Assembly: GCF_946480305.1 (NCBI RefSeq)
Contig: NZ_CAMLJQ010000012.1
Location: forward strand, 1 to 64,000
Source: an uncultured Caldimonas sp.
Lineage (GTDB): Bacteria; Pseudomonadota; Gammaproteobacteria; Burkholderiales; Burkholderiaceae
Length of the DNA stretch: 64,000 nt
Direction: 5' to 3'
This document shows positions 32,870-42,875 of this stretch, one piece after another. Made by a program: the position numbers and the translations under genes. The notes under the pieces are model-generated. The model did no database searches. It was not told the DNA's origin and worked only from the letters and a program-made list of their open reading frames with translations. Each line of letters opens with the position of its first letter. Position 1 is the stretch's first letter.

Positions 32870-35167
32870 CTACGCCTCGACCGCGGCGCCGCAGCCCGCC
32901 AGCGCCATCATGTTGACCACCCGTCGCACCGTGGCCGAAGGCGTCAGGATGTGCACCGGCGCGGCAGCACCGAGCAGGATCGGGCCCACCGTGATGCCGT
33001 GGCTGCCGGTCATCTTCAGCACGTTGAACAGGATGTTGGCGGCGTCGATGTTGGGCAGCACCAGCACGTTGGCGGTGCCGGTCAAGGTGCTGTCGGGCAG
33101 GAAGCGCTGGCGCACCTCCTCGTTCAGCGCGGCATCGCCCTGCATCTCGCCGTCGGCCTCGATGCCGGGGTGGCGCTCGCGGAAGATGTCGCGCGCTGCA
33201 CGCATCTTGCGCGCCGACGGCCGGGTGCTGGAGCCGAACATCGAGTGCGACAGGAAGGCCACGCGCGGCGTGAGGCCGAACTCGCGCACCGTCTCGCACG
33301 ACATCGCGGCAATCTCGGCCAGCGACTCCGCATCCGGGTCTTCGTTCACGAAGGTGTCGGCAATGAACAGCGTGTACTGGTCGAGCATCAGCGCGTTCAG
33401 GGCCGCCAGCGTGTGCACGTCCGGACGCTTGCCGATCACGTCGCGGATGTGCTCGAGGTGATGGTCGTAGCGGCCGACGAGTCCGCAGACCATGCCGTCG
33501 GCGTCGCCCAGGTGCACCATCAGCGAGCCGATCAGCGTGTTGGAGCGGCGCACCGCCGCCTTCGCGGCTTCGGGCGTGATGCCGTCGCGCCCCTTCAGGC
33601 GGTGATACGCCTCCCAGTACTGGCGGAAGCGCGGGTCGTCCTCCGGGTTGGTCAGCTCGAAGTCGACGCCGGGCTTCAGGCGCAGGCCGGCGCGTGCGAT
33701 GCGCTGCTCGATCACCGCCGGGCGGCCGACCACGATGGGCTTGACGATGCCCTCCTCCAGGCCGATCTGCACCGCGCGCAGCGCGCGCTCGTCTTCGCCC
33801 TCGGCGAACACGATGCGCTTGGGCGCCCGCCGTGCCGCCATGAACACCGGGCGCATGAACATGCCGGTGTGGGTGACGAACTTCAGCAGCGACTCGCGGT
33901 ACGCATCGAGATCGGCAATGGGCCGCGTTGCCACGCCGGACTCGGCCGCCGCCTTGGCCACCGCCGGTGCAATGCGCAGGATCAGGCGCGAGTCGAACGG
34001 CTTGGGAATCAGGTACTCGGCGCCGAAGCTCATCTCCTCGCCCGGATAGGCCGCCGCGACCTCGCCGCTGATCTCGGCCTTGGCCAGATCGGCGATCTCG
34101 CGCACGCAGGCGACCTTCATTTCTTCGGTGATGCGCGTCGCGCCGCTGTCGAGCGCGCCGCGGAAGATGTACGGGAAGCACAGCACGTTGTTGACCTGGT
34201 TCGGGTAGTCCGAACGGCCGGTCGCGACGATGCAGTCCGGGCGCGCCGCCTTGGCCAGTTCCGGCCGGATCTCGGGCTCGGGGTTGGCCAGCGCCAGGAT
34301 CAGCGGGCGGTCCGCCATCGTCTTCACCATCTCCGGCGTCACCACGCCGGCGGCCGAGCAGCCGAGGAACACGTCCGCGCCCTGCATCACGTCGGCGAGC
34401 GTGCGCGCGGTGGTGCGCTGCACGTAGCGGCGCTTCGATTCGTCGAGCCGGTCCTCGCGTTCATGGTGCAGCACACCCTTGGAGTCGCACATGAACACGT
34501 GGTCGCGGTTCACGCCCAGGCGCACCATCAGGTCCACGCACGCAATGGCCGCAGCACCCGCGCCCGAGACGGCCAGCTTCACCTCGCCGATCTGCTTGCC
34601 GGTGAGTTCCAGCCCGTTCAGCAGCGCCGCGGCCGAGATGATCGCGGTGCCGTGCTGGTCATCGTGGAACACGGGGATGTTGAGCCGTTCCTTCAGCTGC
34701 TTCTCGATATAGAAGCACTCGGGTGCCTTGATGTCTTCGAGGTTGATGCCGCCCAGCGTGGGTTCCAGCGCGGCGATGATCTCGACCAGCTTGTCCGGGT
34801 CGCGCTCGGCCAATTCGATGTCGAACACGTCGATGCCGGCGAACTTGCGGAACAGGCAGCCCTTGCCTTCCATCACCGGCTTGCCGGCCAGCGGGCCGAT
34901 GTCGCCCAGGCCCAGCACCGCGGTGCCGTTGGTCACCACGCCGACCAGGTTGCCGCGCGAGGTGTATTCGGCGGCCAGGGTGGCGTCTTCCTCGATCGCC
35001 AGGCAGGCATAGGCCACGCCGGGGGAATACGCGAGCGACAGGTCGCGCTGGTTGGACAGCGGCTTGGTCGGCATCACGGCGATCTTGCCGCGCGACGGCA
35101 GGCGGTGGTATTCGAGCGCTGCGTCGCGCAACGCCTGCTCGGCGGGGGAAAGTTCCTTGTGGCCCAT
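32870..35167 (-). CDS. maeB: NADP-dependent malic enzyme with phosphotransacetylase domain
   Basis: A 765-residue hybrid malic enzyme, full length for MaeB. The malic part has [36 protein letters not shown] and [29 protein letters not shown]; the NAD-binding part runs [18 protein letters not shown]; the phosphotransacetylase-like half begins about residue 430 ([24 protein letters not shown]). The enzyme converts malate to pyruvate with NADPH; the PTA-like half senses acetyl-CoA and holds the oligomer together. The ATG at 35167 follows AAGGAGG; an upstream ATG at 35185 has no ribosome site. Confidence 0.96.
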   Translation of the reverse strand: MGHKELSPAEQALRDAALEYHRLPSRGKIAVMPTKPLSNQRDLSLAYSPGVAYACLAIEEDATLAAEYTSRGNLVGVVTNGTAVLGLGDIGPLAGKPVMEGKGCLFRKFAGIDVFDIELAERDPDKLVEIIAALEPTLGGINLEDIKAPECFYIEKQLKERLNIPVFHDDQHGTAIISAAALLNGLELTGKQIGEVKLAVSGAGAAAIACVDLMVRLGVNRDHVFMCDSKGVLHHEREDRLDESKRRYVQRTTARTLADVMQGADVFLGCSAAGVVTPEMVKTMADRPLILALANPEPEIRPELAKAARPDCIVATGRSDYPNQVNNVLCFPYIFRGALDSGATRITEEMKVACVREIADLAKAEISGEVAAAYPGEEMSFGAEYLIPKPFDSRLILRIAPAVAKAAAESGVATRPIADLDAYRESLLKFVTHTGMFMRPVFMAARRAPKRIVFAEGEDERALRAVQIGLEEGIVKPIVVGRPAVIEQRIARAGLRLKPGVDFELTNPEDDPRFRQYWEAYHRLKGRDGITPEAAKAAVRRSNTLIGSLMVHLGDADGMVCGLVGRYDHHLEHIRDVIGKRPDVHTLAALNALMLDQYTLFIADTFVNEDPDAESLAEIAAMSCETVREFGLTPRVAFLSHSMFGSSTRPSARKMRAARDIFRERHPGIEADGEMQGDAALNEEVRQRFLPDSTLTGTANVLVLPNIDAANILFNVLKMTGSHGITVGPILLGAAAPVHILTPSATVRRVVNMMALAGCGAAVEA

Positions 35168-35344
35168 GCGTGCCTCCTTGTTCATGCTTGTGCGTGCGGG
35201 GGAAGGTTACGCGGCGGTTACGTCGCGAGGTCGTGGAGTCTAAACGCGCCGTCGGCAAGGCCCGGCGCGGGCGCCGTTCGATTGTGGGCGCCGCGCCACG
35301 CCCCTGTTCCGAGGGGTATTACGCACGGGCATCGGCCATGCTGC

Positions 35345-36055
35345 ATGGGAAACATGCCGATCCCCGCCTGCGTGGTTCCCCCACTCGCCCCTGCCGTGCT
35401 GCCGCTCGCCTGCCGCGTGCACCGCGGTGCGCCCGACGGCCCCTTGCTGGTGCTGCTGCACGGCGCCGGCGGCAACGAGCTGGCGCTCGCCCCGCTGCTG
35501 CGGCGGCTGCCCGTGGACTGGAATGTGGTGCTGGTGCGTGCCCCGCGCGCCATGCCACGCGGCGGGTTCTTCTGGTACCCCGTGCACTTCCGGCGTCGGG
35601 GCGTGCAGGTGGACACGCGCCAGGTGGAGGCGGCGCTGCAGCGCCTGCACGAGTTCATGGAGCAGCTGCCGCGCGTGTGCGCGTTCGACCCACGCCGGGT
35701 CTGTCTGGCGGGCTTCAGCCAGGGCGCTGCGCTGGCATCAGCGCTGGCGTTGCGCGAGCCGCAGCGGGTGGCCGCGGTCGGCATGCTGGGCGGGCGGCTG
35801 CTGAGTGCGGTGCAGGCTCAACCCCTGGTTGGCGGCCTGCTGCCGCGGTTGCGCTTTTTCATCGGACACGGGCTGCACGATCCGGTGCTGCCGGTGGCAT
35901 TGGCGGTGCAGGCCACGCGGTGGCTGCGGCAGCGCGGTGTGCAGGTGACGGCACGCGCCTACGCCGCCGGGCATGAGCCGGCGCCGGCGATGCTGGGAGG
36001 GCTGGCCCAATGGTTAACGAGCCGCGCGTTGCCGCCCGCTCAACGACCCGGGTGA
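35345..36055 (+). CDS. Alpha/beta hydrolase of the carboxylesterase/phospholipase family
   Basis: A 236-residue serine hydrolase. LLVLLHGAGGNELALAPLLRRLP is the oxyanion region, VCLAGFSQGAALASALAL the nucleophile elbow (Ser in GFSQG, about residue 124), with Asp in GHGLHDPVLP and His in AAGHEPAP completing the triad. Relatives (YpfH, EstB type) cut short-chain esters or lysophospholipids. There is no signal peptide. No strong ribosome site; the start at 35345 is the first ATG before homology. Its last 16 bases overlap the opposite-strand gene. Confidence 0.85.
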   Translation: MGNMPIPACVVPPLAPAVLPLACRVHRGAPDGPLLVLLHGAGGNELALAPLLRRLPVDWNVVLVRAPRAMPRGGFFWYPVHFRRRGVQVDTRQVEAALQRLHEFMEQLPRVCAFDPRRVCLAGFSQGAALASALALREPQRVAAVGMLGGRLLSAVQAQPLVGGLLPRLRFFIGHGLHDPVLPVALAVQATRWLRQRGVQVTARAYAAGHEPAPAMLGGLAQWLTSRALPPAQRPG

Positions 36056-36651
36056 AGCAGGGCGCGGGCCGCCGCCGGGCGTGCGACCCAGGCGAACGGG
36101 CCCATCCAACGCCGGCCGATGCGCGCGGCAAGCGAGGTCTCGCCGCCCCTTTCCGGCAGGGCGACCGCTGCCCCGGCATCCACCCGAGGCAGTACACCCG
36201 CCTCATGGTCGACACGCCAGTGCAGCGGCACCAGCCCACGAAAGCGCACCTTCCACACCGAATAGGGATCGAAGTCGCCGCGATAAGTCAGGGAGAAGCG
36301 GTCGGAGTTGCCCTCGCCGTTCAGCTCGATCGACAGGGGCAGGAAGTCGGCCGTGCCGGCGCTCGTCTGGTAGGTCTCGCAGATGTAGCCCTCGGCCTCG
36401 CTGGCGAGGTAGCGGCGCGCGTCCTGGTCCATGCGGTCGATCAGCACCAGCGTGGCGAGCGCCACCTCGCAGACCAGCACCGACGGCGGGCGCTCGCCCT
36501 GGGTGGCGAGCAGGCGCAAGGTCGCGTGCGGACCGAGCTGGGGCACGGGACAGGTCCAGGCCAGCGCGTCGGCATCCCAGCACAGCGCAAGCTGGCGGTA
36601 GCTGAAGCGGCCGGCGGCCGGGTCGAAGTGCGTGAGGGAGGCGGTGTCCAT
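36040..36651 (-). CDS. Hypothetical soluble protein
   Basis: A 203-residue protein without signal or membrane segment. It begins MDTASLTHFDPAAGRFSYRQLALCWD and has several beta-strand-like stretches (ATLRLLATQGERPPSVLVCEVALATLVLI; RFSLTYRGDFDPYSVWKVRFRGLVPLHWRVD). I recognise no family. The ATG at 36651 is the first good start inside a longer frame. Its tail overlaps the esterase gene by 16 bases on the other strand. Confidence 0.65.
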   Translation of the reverse strand: MDTASLTHFDPAAGRFSYRQLALCWDADALAWTCPVPQLGPHATLRLLATQGERPPSVLVCEVALATLVLIDRMDQDARRYLASEAEGYICETYQTSAGTADFLPLSIELNGEGNSDRFSLTYRGDFDPYSVWKVRFRGLVPLHWRVDHEAGVLPRVDAGAAVALPERGGETSLAARIGRRWMGPFAWVARPAAARALLHPGR

Positions 36652-36747
36652 GGCCGGTTTCCTGCAGTGCTGCGGACGCGTCTGTGCATCCGTCGGGCGC
36701 ATGCTAGCCACCGGTGGCGCGCAGCCCTATCCCCCTGTGGGGTGACA

Positions 36748-36761
36748 CCCCCCGAAGGGGG
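36748..36761. terminator. C5/G5 hairpin with CGAA loop
   Basis: CCCCC (36748-36752), CGAA, GGGGG (36757-36761). Read on the minus strand it has a TTCG tetraloop, a common stable cap. It lies behind the small gene at 36780-37109. No T-run. Confidence 0.45.
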
Positions 36762-36779
36762 AGCCTGGCAGGCTCGGAC

Positions 36780-37109
36780 TCAAGCTGTTTCGAGCAGGCT
36801 GAGCATGGTGGTGCGCAGCTCGGGCGTGCTCACCACGTGGATGCGGGCGCCGCCGTCCAGCGTGTAGACCGAGCGCAACACCCCGCCGGCCCGCAGCGCG
36901 TGCCAGTTCGAACGCTCGGTCTCCCAGTCGACGTCGCCGAAGTCGCCGCTTTCATGGCGCTGGATCAGGCTGCTCTCGGTGAGCCGCGCGGCAAACAGGG
37001 CGGCCATGGCGCCCGGCGTGCGGACCACGAAGCCCGCATCGAACAGGGCTGCGGCCTGCGCGCACGAGCGGCTCGGCGCGCAAACCGTCTGCAAATTAGG
37101 CTCGTCCAT
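36780..37109 (-). CDS. Small 'plasmid-related' family protein
   Basis: A 109-residue protein. The segment LIQRHESGDFGDVDWETERSNWHALRAGGVLRSVYTLDGGARIHVVSTPELRTTMLSLLE resembles, from memory, small proteins annotated 'plasmid-related' or hypothetical on integrative elements (pattern: HxSGDxGD ... E-x2-N-x2-A-L-x2-G ... S-x-Y ... W/V-I-x-T). Function unknown. AAGGGG lies before ATG 37109. It neighbours a DUF1328 gene, with which it probably shares a transcript (19-base gap). Confidence 0.65.
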   Translation of the reverse strand: MDEPNLQTVCAPSRSCAQAAALFDAGFVVRTPGAMAALFAARLTESSLIQRHESGDFGDVDWETERSNWHALRAGGVLRSVYTLDGGARIHVVSTPELRTTMLSLLETA

Positions 37110-37128
37110 CTCGTGCCCCTTGCCCGCG

Positions 37129-37305
37129 CTATTTGCGCAGGCCCTTGAAGATCGAACTGCCGGCCAGCAGCGCCAGCACGAACAGCACGACGAACACGAA
37201 GAACAGCACCTTGGCGATACCGGCGGCGCCCGCGGCAATGCCGCTGAAGCCCAGTGCACCGGCCACCAGCGCGATCACGGCGAAGATCAAGGCCCACTTC
37301 AACAT
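37129..37305 (-). CDS. DUF1328 (YtjA) small membrane protein
   Basis: A 58-residue protein with two hydrophobic helices: [49 protein letters not shown] followed by SSIFKGLRK. This is the standard DUF1328/YtjA sequence and length. Function unknown; it is common in stress and envelope regulons. The start at 37305 is fixed by MLKWAL. Confidence 0.92.
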   Translation of the reverse strand: MLKWALIFAVIALVAGALGFSGIAAGAAGIAKVLFFVFVVLFVLALLAGSSIFKGLRK

Positions 37306-37475
37306 GTCGTGACTCCCATGAAGCGTTGCAGGTGAACCCATCTTCGGCGACAGGGCGGCGCCGCGCTGTCGGCTTGCGGCGACCGGCCCGTCGGCGCCGT
37401 CCTACAGCCTTGATACATGGGCTGCGCACACCGTGACGCACAATCGGGCCCACGCGCGCTGGAAGCAGGAGATAG

Positions 37476-39419
37476 ATGACCGGCGCCGCCAGCAGGACCT
37501 CGATGGACGCACCGGACTCGATCTCTCCCTCGCCACTGCTCAGCGAAGAACGCTTCCGCATGCTCGTCGAAGCGGTGCAGGACTACGCGATCTTCATGCT
37601 CGACCCGCAAGGGCACGTCGAGAGCTGGAACGTCGGTGCGCAAAAGATCAAGGGCTACGCGGCGCACGAGATCATCGGCAAGCATTTCTCGGTGTTCTAT
37701 CCACCTGAGGTGGCCGAGGCCGGGTGGCCCCAGGAAGAACTGCGCCGGGCCGTGCGCGACGGGCGCTACGAAGAAGAAGGCTGGCGCGTGCGCAAGGACG
37801 GCTCGCGTTTCTGGGCGCTGGTGGTGATCACCGCGGTGCGCGACGCGCAGGGCCGTCTGCGCGGCTTCGGCAAGGTCACGCGCGACCTCACCGAGCGCCG
37901 CCTCCAGGAGGAGGCGCTGCGGCGCAGCGAGGAAGGCTTCCGGCTGCTGGTCGACGGCGTGAAGGACTACGCCATCTACATGCTCGACGAGCACGGCTAC
38001 GTGCGCAGCTGGAACAACGGCGCCACCACCATCAAGGGCTACGGCGCGAGCGAGGTGCTGGGGCGGCACGTGTCGCTGTTCTACACGCGCGAAGACGTGG
38101 AGGCAGGCCGCCCGGAGGCGGAACTGGCCCGCGCCATCGAGCTCGGCCGGTTCGAAGACGAAGGCTGGCGCGTGCGCAAGGACGGCAGCACCTTCTGGGC
38201 CAACGTGGTGGTCAATCCGCTGTACGACCCGCAGGGCCGGCTGCGCGGCTTTGCCAAGGTGACGCGCGACATGACCGAGCGCCGCCGGCTGGAGGAGCTG
38301 GAGCGATCGAGCCGCCGCATGAGCGAATTCCTCGCGATGCTGGCGCACGAATTGCGCAACCCGCTGGCGCCGATCCGCAACGCCGTCAGCATCATGCAGC
38401 TCGAATCGCTCGATGCCGCCCGGCTGCGCACCTGCCGCGACATCATCGACCGCCAGCTCAGCCATCTCACCCATCTGGTCGACGATCTGCTCGACGTGGG
38501 CCGCATCACCACCGGCAAGATCGCTCTGAAAAAGGCGCGCATGGACCTGATCGACACCGTGATGCGCAGCGTGGAAGCGGTGCGTCCGGAGTTCGAGGCT
38601 CGCCGGCAACGGCTCGAGCTCGACCTGCCGCCGGCGCCGCTCGAGATGGTGGCGGACACGACCCGCATTTCGCAGGTGGTGCAGAACCTGCTGCACAACG
38701 CCGCGAAGTTCACCCCCGACGAGGGCTGCATCAGCCTGCGGGTGAGCACGGAGAACCGCATCGTCATCATCCAGGTCAGCGACACCGGGCGCGGCATCGA
38801 GCCCGAGCTACTGCACCGCATCTTCGACCTGTTCGTGCAGGGCCATCCGGCCGGGAGCACCGGCGAGAGCGGGCTGGGCATCGGGCTCACGCTGGCGCGC
38901 TCGCTCGTCGAGATGCACGGCGGCATGATTTCCGTGCACAGCGAAGGGCCAGGCCAGGGCAGCCGCTTCACGGTGCGGTTGCCGCTGGCCCTCGAAGGCG
39001 AGCCACCCGTGCCCGGCGGCGCGGCTGCGGTCGAAGCGGCGGCCTCGTGTTACCGCGTGCTGGTGGTCGACGACAACCAGGACTCCGCCGACAGCATGGC
39101 CGCGGTGCTGCAGTTGCTCGGCCACGAGGCGCAGGTGGCCTACAGCGGAGCGCAGGCGCTGGAGGCGGCGCGCGCGTGGCATCCGCACGCCGTGCTGCTC
39201 GACCTGACCATGCCCGATGCCAGCGGCTTCGACGTGTTGCGCGAGCTGCGCGCGCAAGCCGCTGGCCGTCCGTTGTACGTGGCGGCGATGACCGGCTACG
39301 CCCAGAGCGACGACCGCCTGCGCACGCTGCAGGCCGGCTTCGACGAACACGTGGCGAAGCCGGTGGACGTCGAACGCCTGCAGCAGGTGTTGCAGGACGT
39401 ACAGCGCCGCATGCAGTAG
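37476..39419 (+). CDS. Hybrid sensor histidine kinase (PAS-PAS-HisKA-HATPase-REC)
   Basis: A 647-residue soluble hybrid kinase. Two near-identical PAS/PAC units (residues about 25-150 and 155-275, both containing [20 protein letters not shown] and [12 protein letters not shown]) point to internal duplication. Then come the H-box [16 protein letters not shown], the N-box [15 protein letters not shown], the G-boxes [11 protein letters not shown] and [18 protein letters not shown], and a C-terminal receiver ([23 protein letters not shown], phospho-Asp in VLLDLTMPD). There are no membrane segments, so it senses a cytoplasmic cue through PAS. Its receiver resembles the stand-alone receiver at 41823. 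Confidence 0.94.
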   Translation: MTGAASRTSMDAPDSISPSPLLSEERFRMLVEAVQDYAIFMLDPQGHVESWNVGAQKIKGYAAHEIIGKHFSVFYPPEVAEAGWPQEELRRAVRDGRYEEEGWRVRKDGSRFWALVVITAVRDAQGRLRGFGKVTRDLTERRLQEEALRRSEEGFRLLVDGVKDYAIYMLDEHGYVRSWNNGATTIKGYGASEVLGRHVSLFYTREDVEAGRPEAELARAIELGRFEDEGWRVRKDGSTFWANVVVNPLYDPQGRLRGFAKVTRDMTERRRLEELERSSRRMSEFLAMLAHELRNPLAPIRNAVSIMQLESLDAARLRTCRDIIDRQLSHLTHLVDDLLDVGRITTGKIALKKARMDLIDTVMRSVEAVRPEFEARRQRLELDLPPAPLEMVADTTRISQVVQNLLHNAAKFTPDEGCISLRVSTENRIVIIQVSDTGRGIEPELLHRIFDLFVQGHPAGSTGESGLGIGLTLARSLVEMHGGMISVHSEGPGQGSRFTVRLPLALEGEPPVPGGAAAVEAAASCYRVLVVDDNQDSADSMAAVLQLLGHEAQVAYSGAQALEAARAWHPHAVLLDLTMPDASGFDVLRELRAQAAGRPLYVAAMTGYAQSDDRLRTLQAGFDEHVAKPVDVERLQQVLQDVQRRMQ

Positions 39420-39463
39420 CGCTCACGACTGCGTGCGGGCACACGAACTGCCCGCTCCGGGGC

Positions 39464-40804
39464 ATGGCCCTTTCGCCCCTTGCCCAACTGCTGCGGCGCC
39501 ATGCACGCCCGTTGCAGGGTGCCGACGACGCACCCACCGTGATGCCCGTGCTCGAGGGTGCCGAACTCGTGTTGCTGGGCGAAGCCACCCACGGCACGCA
39601 GGAGTTCTACCGCCTGCGCACCGAGATCACGAAGCGGCTCATCACCGAGCACGGCTTCGATGCCATTGCCGTCGAATCCGACTGGCCCGACGCGCTGCGC
39701 GCGAGCCGCTACGCGCAAGGCAACGAAGCGGACGCCTCGCCGCAGGAAGCGCTGTCCTCCTACGAACGCTTCCCTCGGTGGATGTGGCGCAACACCGAGA
39801 CCGTGCGGCTGCTGCGCTGGCTGCGCGCCTACAACCTCGCACTGCCGCCGGGCGAGCCGCGAATCGGGTTCTACGGGCTCGACCTCTACAGCCTGCGCAG
39901 TTCGATGGATGCCGTGCTGCGGTACCTGCAAGGCACCGACCCCGACGCAGCGCGACGCGCACTCGCCCGGTATGCCTGCTTCGACCACATGGCGGAGGAC
40001 CCGCAGCGCTACGGCCAGTTGACGAGCTTCGGCCTGGAGCCCGACTGCGAGCGCCAGGTCGTGCAACAACTGCAGGAAATGTCCAACGCGCTGCAGCAGC
40101 AGTTGCGGCAAGACGGCAGCGCCGAAGCAGACGAGTTGTTCTACGCGCAGCAGAACGCCCGCGTGGTGCGCAACGCCGAGGCCTACTACCGCACCATGTT
40201 CGCCGGCCGCATCGCTTCGTGGAACCTGCGCGACGAGCACATGGCCGAAACGCTGTTCGCGTTGCGCGAGCACCTGGGTCACCGGCTGCACCGGCCGGCG
40301 CGCATCGTCGTGTGGGCGCACAACTCGCACATCGGAGACGCCCGCGCCACCGAGATGGGCGAACACGGCGAACTGAACCTGGGCCAGCTGGTACGCGAAC
40401 GGGCCGGCGCAGCGCGGACGGTGCTGCTCGGTTTCACGACGCATGCCGGCACCGTGACGGCCGCCGCCGACTGGGACACGCCCGCGCAACGCCGCACGGT
40501 GCGGCCGGCCCGCAGCGACAGCCATGAAGGGCTGTTCCACCAGATGGAGTGGCCGGCCTTCGTGCTGCCGCTCACCGGTGAGCCGGTCGTGCGCGAGGCG
40601 CTGGCCGAGCCGCGCCTGCAGCGGGCCATCGGTGTGATCTACGCCCCGCTGACCGAGCGCATCAGCCACTACTTCCACGCCGACCTGGCGCGGCAGTTCG
40701 ACGCGGTCGTGCACATCGACCGGACGCAGGCGTTGCAGCCACTCGATCCTTCGGACCACTGGCAGCCGAACGTCGAGGAAGAGACCTACCCGTCCGGCCT
40801 CTGA
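39464..40804 (+). CDS. Erythromycin esterase family protein
   Basis: A 446-residue member of the Ere-like family: LVLLGEATHGTQEFYRLRTEITKRLITEHGFDAIAVESDWPDAL carries the conserved E-x-x-H-G motif, and VVWAHNSHIGDARATEMG the later His residues, with LYGLDLYSL-type strand between. In most bacteria such proteins are not macrolide esterases; they occur in stress loci with usp and phosphoribosyltransferase genes and act on unknown substrates. ATG at 39464 lies 44 bases after the kinase stop. Its 3' end overlaps the opposite-strand receiver gene by 19 bases. Confidence 0.9.
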   Translation: MALSPLAQLLRRHARPLQGADDAPTVMPVLEGAELVLLGEATHGTQEFYRLRTEITKRLITEHGFDAIAVESDWPDALRASRYAQGNEADASPQEALSSYERFPRWMWRNTETVRLLRWLRAYNLALPPGEPRIGFYGLDLYSLRSSMDAVLRYLQGTDPDAARRALARYACFDHMAEDPQRYGQLTSFGLEPDCERQVVQQLQEMSNALQQQLRQDGSAEADELFYAQQNARVVRNAEAYYRTMFAGRIASWNLRDEHMAETLFALREHLGHRLHRPARIVVWAHNSHIGDARATEMGEHGELNLGQLVRERAGAARTVLLGFTTHAGTVTAAADWDTPAQRRTVRPARSDSHEGLFHQMEWPAFVLPLTGEPVVREALAEPRLQRAIGVIYAPLTERISHYFHADLARQFDAVVHIDRTQALQPLDPSDHWQPNVEEETYPSGL

Positions 40805-41178
40805 AGCCGGCGTTTCACCACGTTGAAGATCTCGGCGCCGAGCTTGGCCATCATCAGCGGCTTCGTCACGAACCCGTCCACGCCGGCTTCGAAGCAGGCG
40901 GCGCGGTCCGCCGGCGAGTAGAAAGCGCTCGCCACGATGATGAAGAAGCGCGGCAATTCGCCTTCGGCCTGCAGGAGGCGCAGCGTGCGGGTCGTCTCGA
41001 GCCCGTCCATGTTGGGCATCTGCACGTCCATCAGCACCGCATCGGGGGCTCGCTCCTGACAGGCCGCAATGGCTTGTAACCCATCGCCCGCGACACGCAC
41101 GCTGTAGCCCAGCGCCTTCAGCATGCCGGCGGCGACCAGTGCGTTGACTGCATCGTCCTCGACGACCAGGAAGTCCAT
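40786..41178 (-). CDS. Stand-alone response regulator receiver
   Basis: A 130-residue CheY-like protein with no output domain. Acidic pocket VVEDDAV (residues 5-11), phospho-acceptor Asp in VLMDVQMPNMDG (about residue 53), switch Ser in VASAF in place of Thr, and Lys in VTKPL. The TRTLRLLQ helix is shared with the receiver at 42388, so the two are paralogues. It probably takes part in a phosphorelay with a kinase such as the hybrid at 37476. Confidence 0.9.
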   Translation of the reverse strand: MDFLVVEDDAVNALVAAGMLKALGYSVRVAGDGLQAIAACQERAPDAVLMDVQMPNMDGLETTRTLRLLQAEGELPRFFIIVASAFYSPADRAACFEAGVDGFVTKPLMMAKLGAEIFNVVKRRLQRPDG

Positions 41179-41385
41179 GTTGTGCTCAGGCCGGGAATCG
41201 AAGCCCAGCTTGTCTGCCTCGTGCGTGATCGTATGCCTGCGCCGCCGCGGCCACAGGATGCCCACGCCGACAACCGGGACAGGCATGCAGGTTGCCGGTC
41301 CCGCGGGCCGCGTCGTGCGGGCGGCACGGGCGTCTCTTTCATACGTACCCGTTTCGTTTCCACCTTGCCTCGCCTGGGAGCCAGC

Positions 41386-41715
41386 ATGCAGCAGCACGTC
41401 AGGGATCGCCTGTCCTTCATTACGCAGTGCATCGACGACGCGGCGCTCGCCTGCCGCGAAACGGGCTACGCGCCGGAGGAGCTGAAGTCCTGGGTGCGGG
41501 AGCTCGACCGCCGCTGCGACGCGCTCGGCGCGACGGCTGCCGAGGGCAGCACCGACACCGCGCAACTGCGCGCGCAACTGGAGGTGCTGGAGGAGATCGG
41601 CGCCCGTGCCGCCGAGGCATGCCGCGATGCGCGTCACCTCGCGCCACCCCAGTTGCGCACGGCGGTCCACACCGCCCATCATGAGATCGCCGAGTTGAAG
41701 CGCCAACTGCACTGA
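41386..41715 (+). CDS. Small helical protein, paralogue of the gene at 23028
   Basis: A 109-residue charged helical protein, MQQHVRDRLSFITQCIDDAALACRETG ... ELKSWVRELDRRCDALG ... AHHEIAELKRQLH. It matches the 108-residue protein at 23028 over its full length. GGGAG precedes the ATG. It sits between receiver genes, whereas its paralogue sits in the stress block. Function unknown; helix-bundle proteins next to receivers could be phosphotransfer-like, but no conserved His in an HPt motif is visible. Confidence 0.72.
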   Translation: MQQHVRDRLSFITQCIDDAALACRETGYAPEELKSWVRELDRRCDALGATAAEGSTDTAQLRAQLEVLEEIGARAAEACRDARHLAPPQLRTAVHTAHHEIAELKRQLH

Positions 41716-41822
41716 GCCCGCGCGCAGGCGCGCCCGGTTCCGTGTTTACCCGCAGAGAATGCACCATCATCGGGAACGGGGTTTGCTTTATTGACCGCCA
41801 TAGCGTTCTCTCCGGGGCTCTC

Positions 41823-42224
41823 ATGGCACTCGCATCCCACGCCGCCTTACCGCGGAAAGTCCTCGTCGCCGACGACAACCGCGACGCTGCGGACAGCCTT
41901 TCGCTGCTGCTGTCGATGCTCGACTGCGAGGTCCGCACGGCGTACGACGGCGCGCAGGCCGTCGCGATCGCGCGAGAGTTCCACCCGTCGCTGGTGGTGC
42001 TCGACCTGTGCATGCCGGTGCTCGACGGGCTCTCGGCCGCGCGCGTGTTGCGTTCCGAGCGCACCGGCGAGGGCATGGCGCTCGTGGCCGTGACCGCGCT
42101 TGCAACAGAAGCTGACAAAGCTGCCGTAAAAGCTGCCGGGTTCGATGCGCATTTGCCCAAGCCGCTCGACCTCGAACGGCTGCGCTGCTACCTCGCCACC
42201 CCCTCTGCGGCCCTCGCAGCGTGA
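41823..42224 (+). CDS. Stand-alone response regulator receiver
   Basis: A 133-residue receiver: VLVADDNRDAADSLSLLLSMLDCEV, phospho-Asp in VVLDLCMPVLDGL, Thr in AVTALA and Lys in LPKPL. It has no output domain. It is close to the receiver at the end of the hybrid kinase at 37476 (DDN-x-D-x-ADS start in both). The ATG at 41823 has only a weak ribosome site. A 107-base gap with AT-rich sequence lies upstream. Confidence 0.88.
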   Translation: MALASHAALPRKVLVADDNRDAADSLSLLLSMLDCEVRTAYDGAQAVAIAREFHPSLVVLDLCMPVLDGLSAARVLRSERTGEGMALVAVTALATEADKAAVKAAGFDAHLPKPLDLERLRCYLATPSAALAA

Positions 42225-42387
42225 GCCTGCGCCCGACGGCGCGTGCAATTTCTCACAGACCCGCGCACCAGGTTTTGCTGTCACGCGCAGCACCTGCTCC
42301 CGCGGGACCGCCACTTGCTTGAACCGCAGACCGTTGTGTGCGCGTCCACAAGAGCGCACGCTGTCTGGCGTCCACCGCGTACCTCCC

Positions 42388-42825
42388 ATGCAAACCGTCA
42401 CACCCCTCGCCTCCTCCACCATCACGCTGGCGCGCTCACCACGCGCCGGCGCCCAGGCGCGGGGGCTCGCCCTCGTCGTCGAGGACAACCCGGTCAATCA
42501 GCTGCTGGCCGAAGAGATGCTGAAGCGGCTCGGCTTCGAGGTCACGCTGGCCGCTGACGGCGTCGAGGCCCTGGAGGCCTGCCAACGGCGCGGGCCCGAC
42601 GTGGTGCTGATGGACGTGCAGATGCCCCGCATGGACGGTTTCGTCGCCACGCGCCAGCTGCGGCTGCTGCAACAGGCCGGGCTGCTGCAGCGCTTTCCGA
42701 TCATCGGCGTCACCGCGTGCGGTGCATCGCGCCAGGAATGTCTCGATGCCGGCATGGACGGCTTCATTGCCAAGCCGCTGAGCATGGCCTGCATCGAAGA
42801 GCAGCTGCGCACCGTCGCGCACTGA
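42388..42825 (+). CDS. Stand-alone response regulator receiver
   Basis: A 145-residue receiver of the type fused to hybrid kinases: ALVVEDNPVNQLLAEEMLKRLGFEV, phospho-Asp in VLMDVQMPRMDGF, Thr in GVTACG, Lys in IAKPL. The first 27 residues are a Ser/Thr/Ala-rich extension. It is paralogous to 40786-41178 (common LRLLQ insertion after the phospho-Asp). It is separated from the previous receiver by 163 bases without a gene. Confidence 0.88.
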   Translation: MQTVTPLASSTITLARSPRAGAQARGLALVVEDNPVNQLLAEEMLKRLGFEVTLAADGVEALEACQRRGPDVVLMDVQMPRMDGFVATRQLRLLQQAGLLQRFPIIGVTACGASRQECLDAGMDGFIAKPLSMACIEEQLRTVAH

Positions 42826-42875
42826 CGCCTCGCGCCGAGGGCGGCGGCGTCGCGCCACTGCTTTGGGCCTTGGGT

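Noticed and set aside
32618..35344. A plus-strand frame across maeB that runs into the esterase gene
   Set aside because: Only the part from 35345 shows a hydrolase; the rest is the antisense of maeB.
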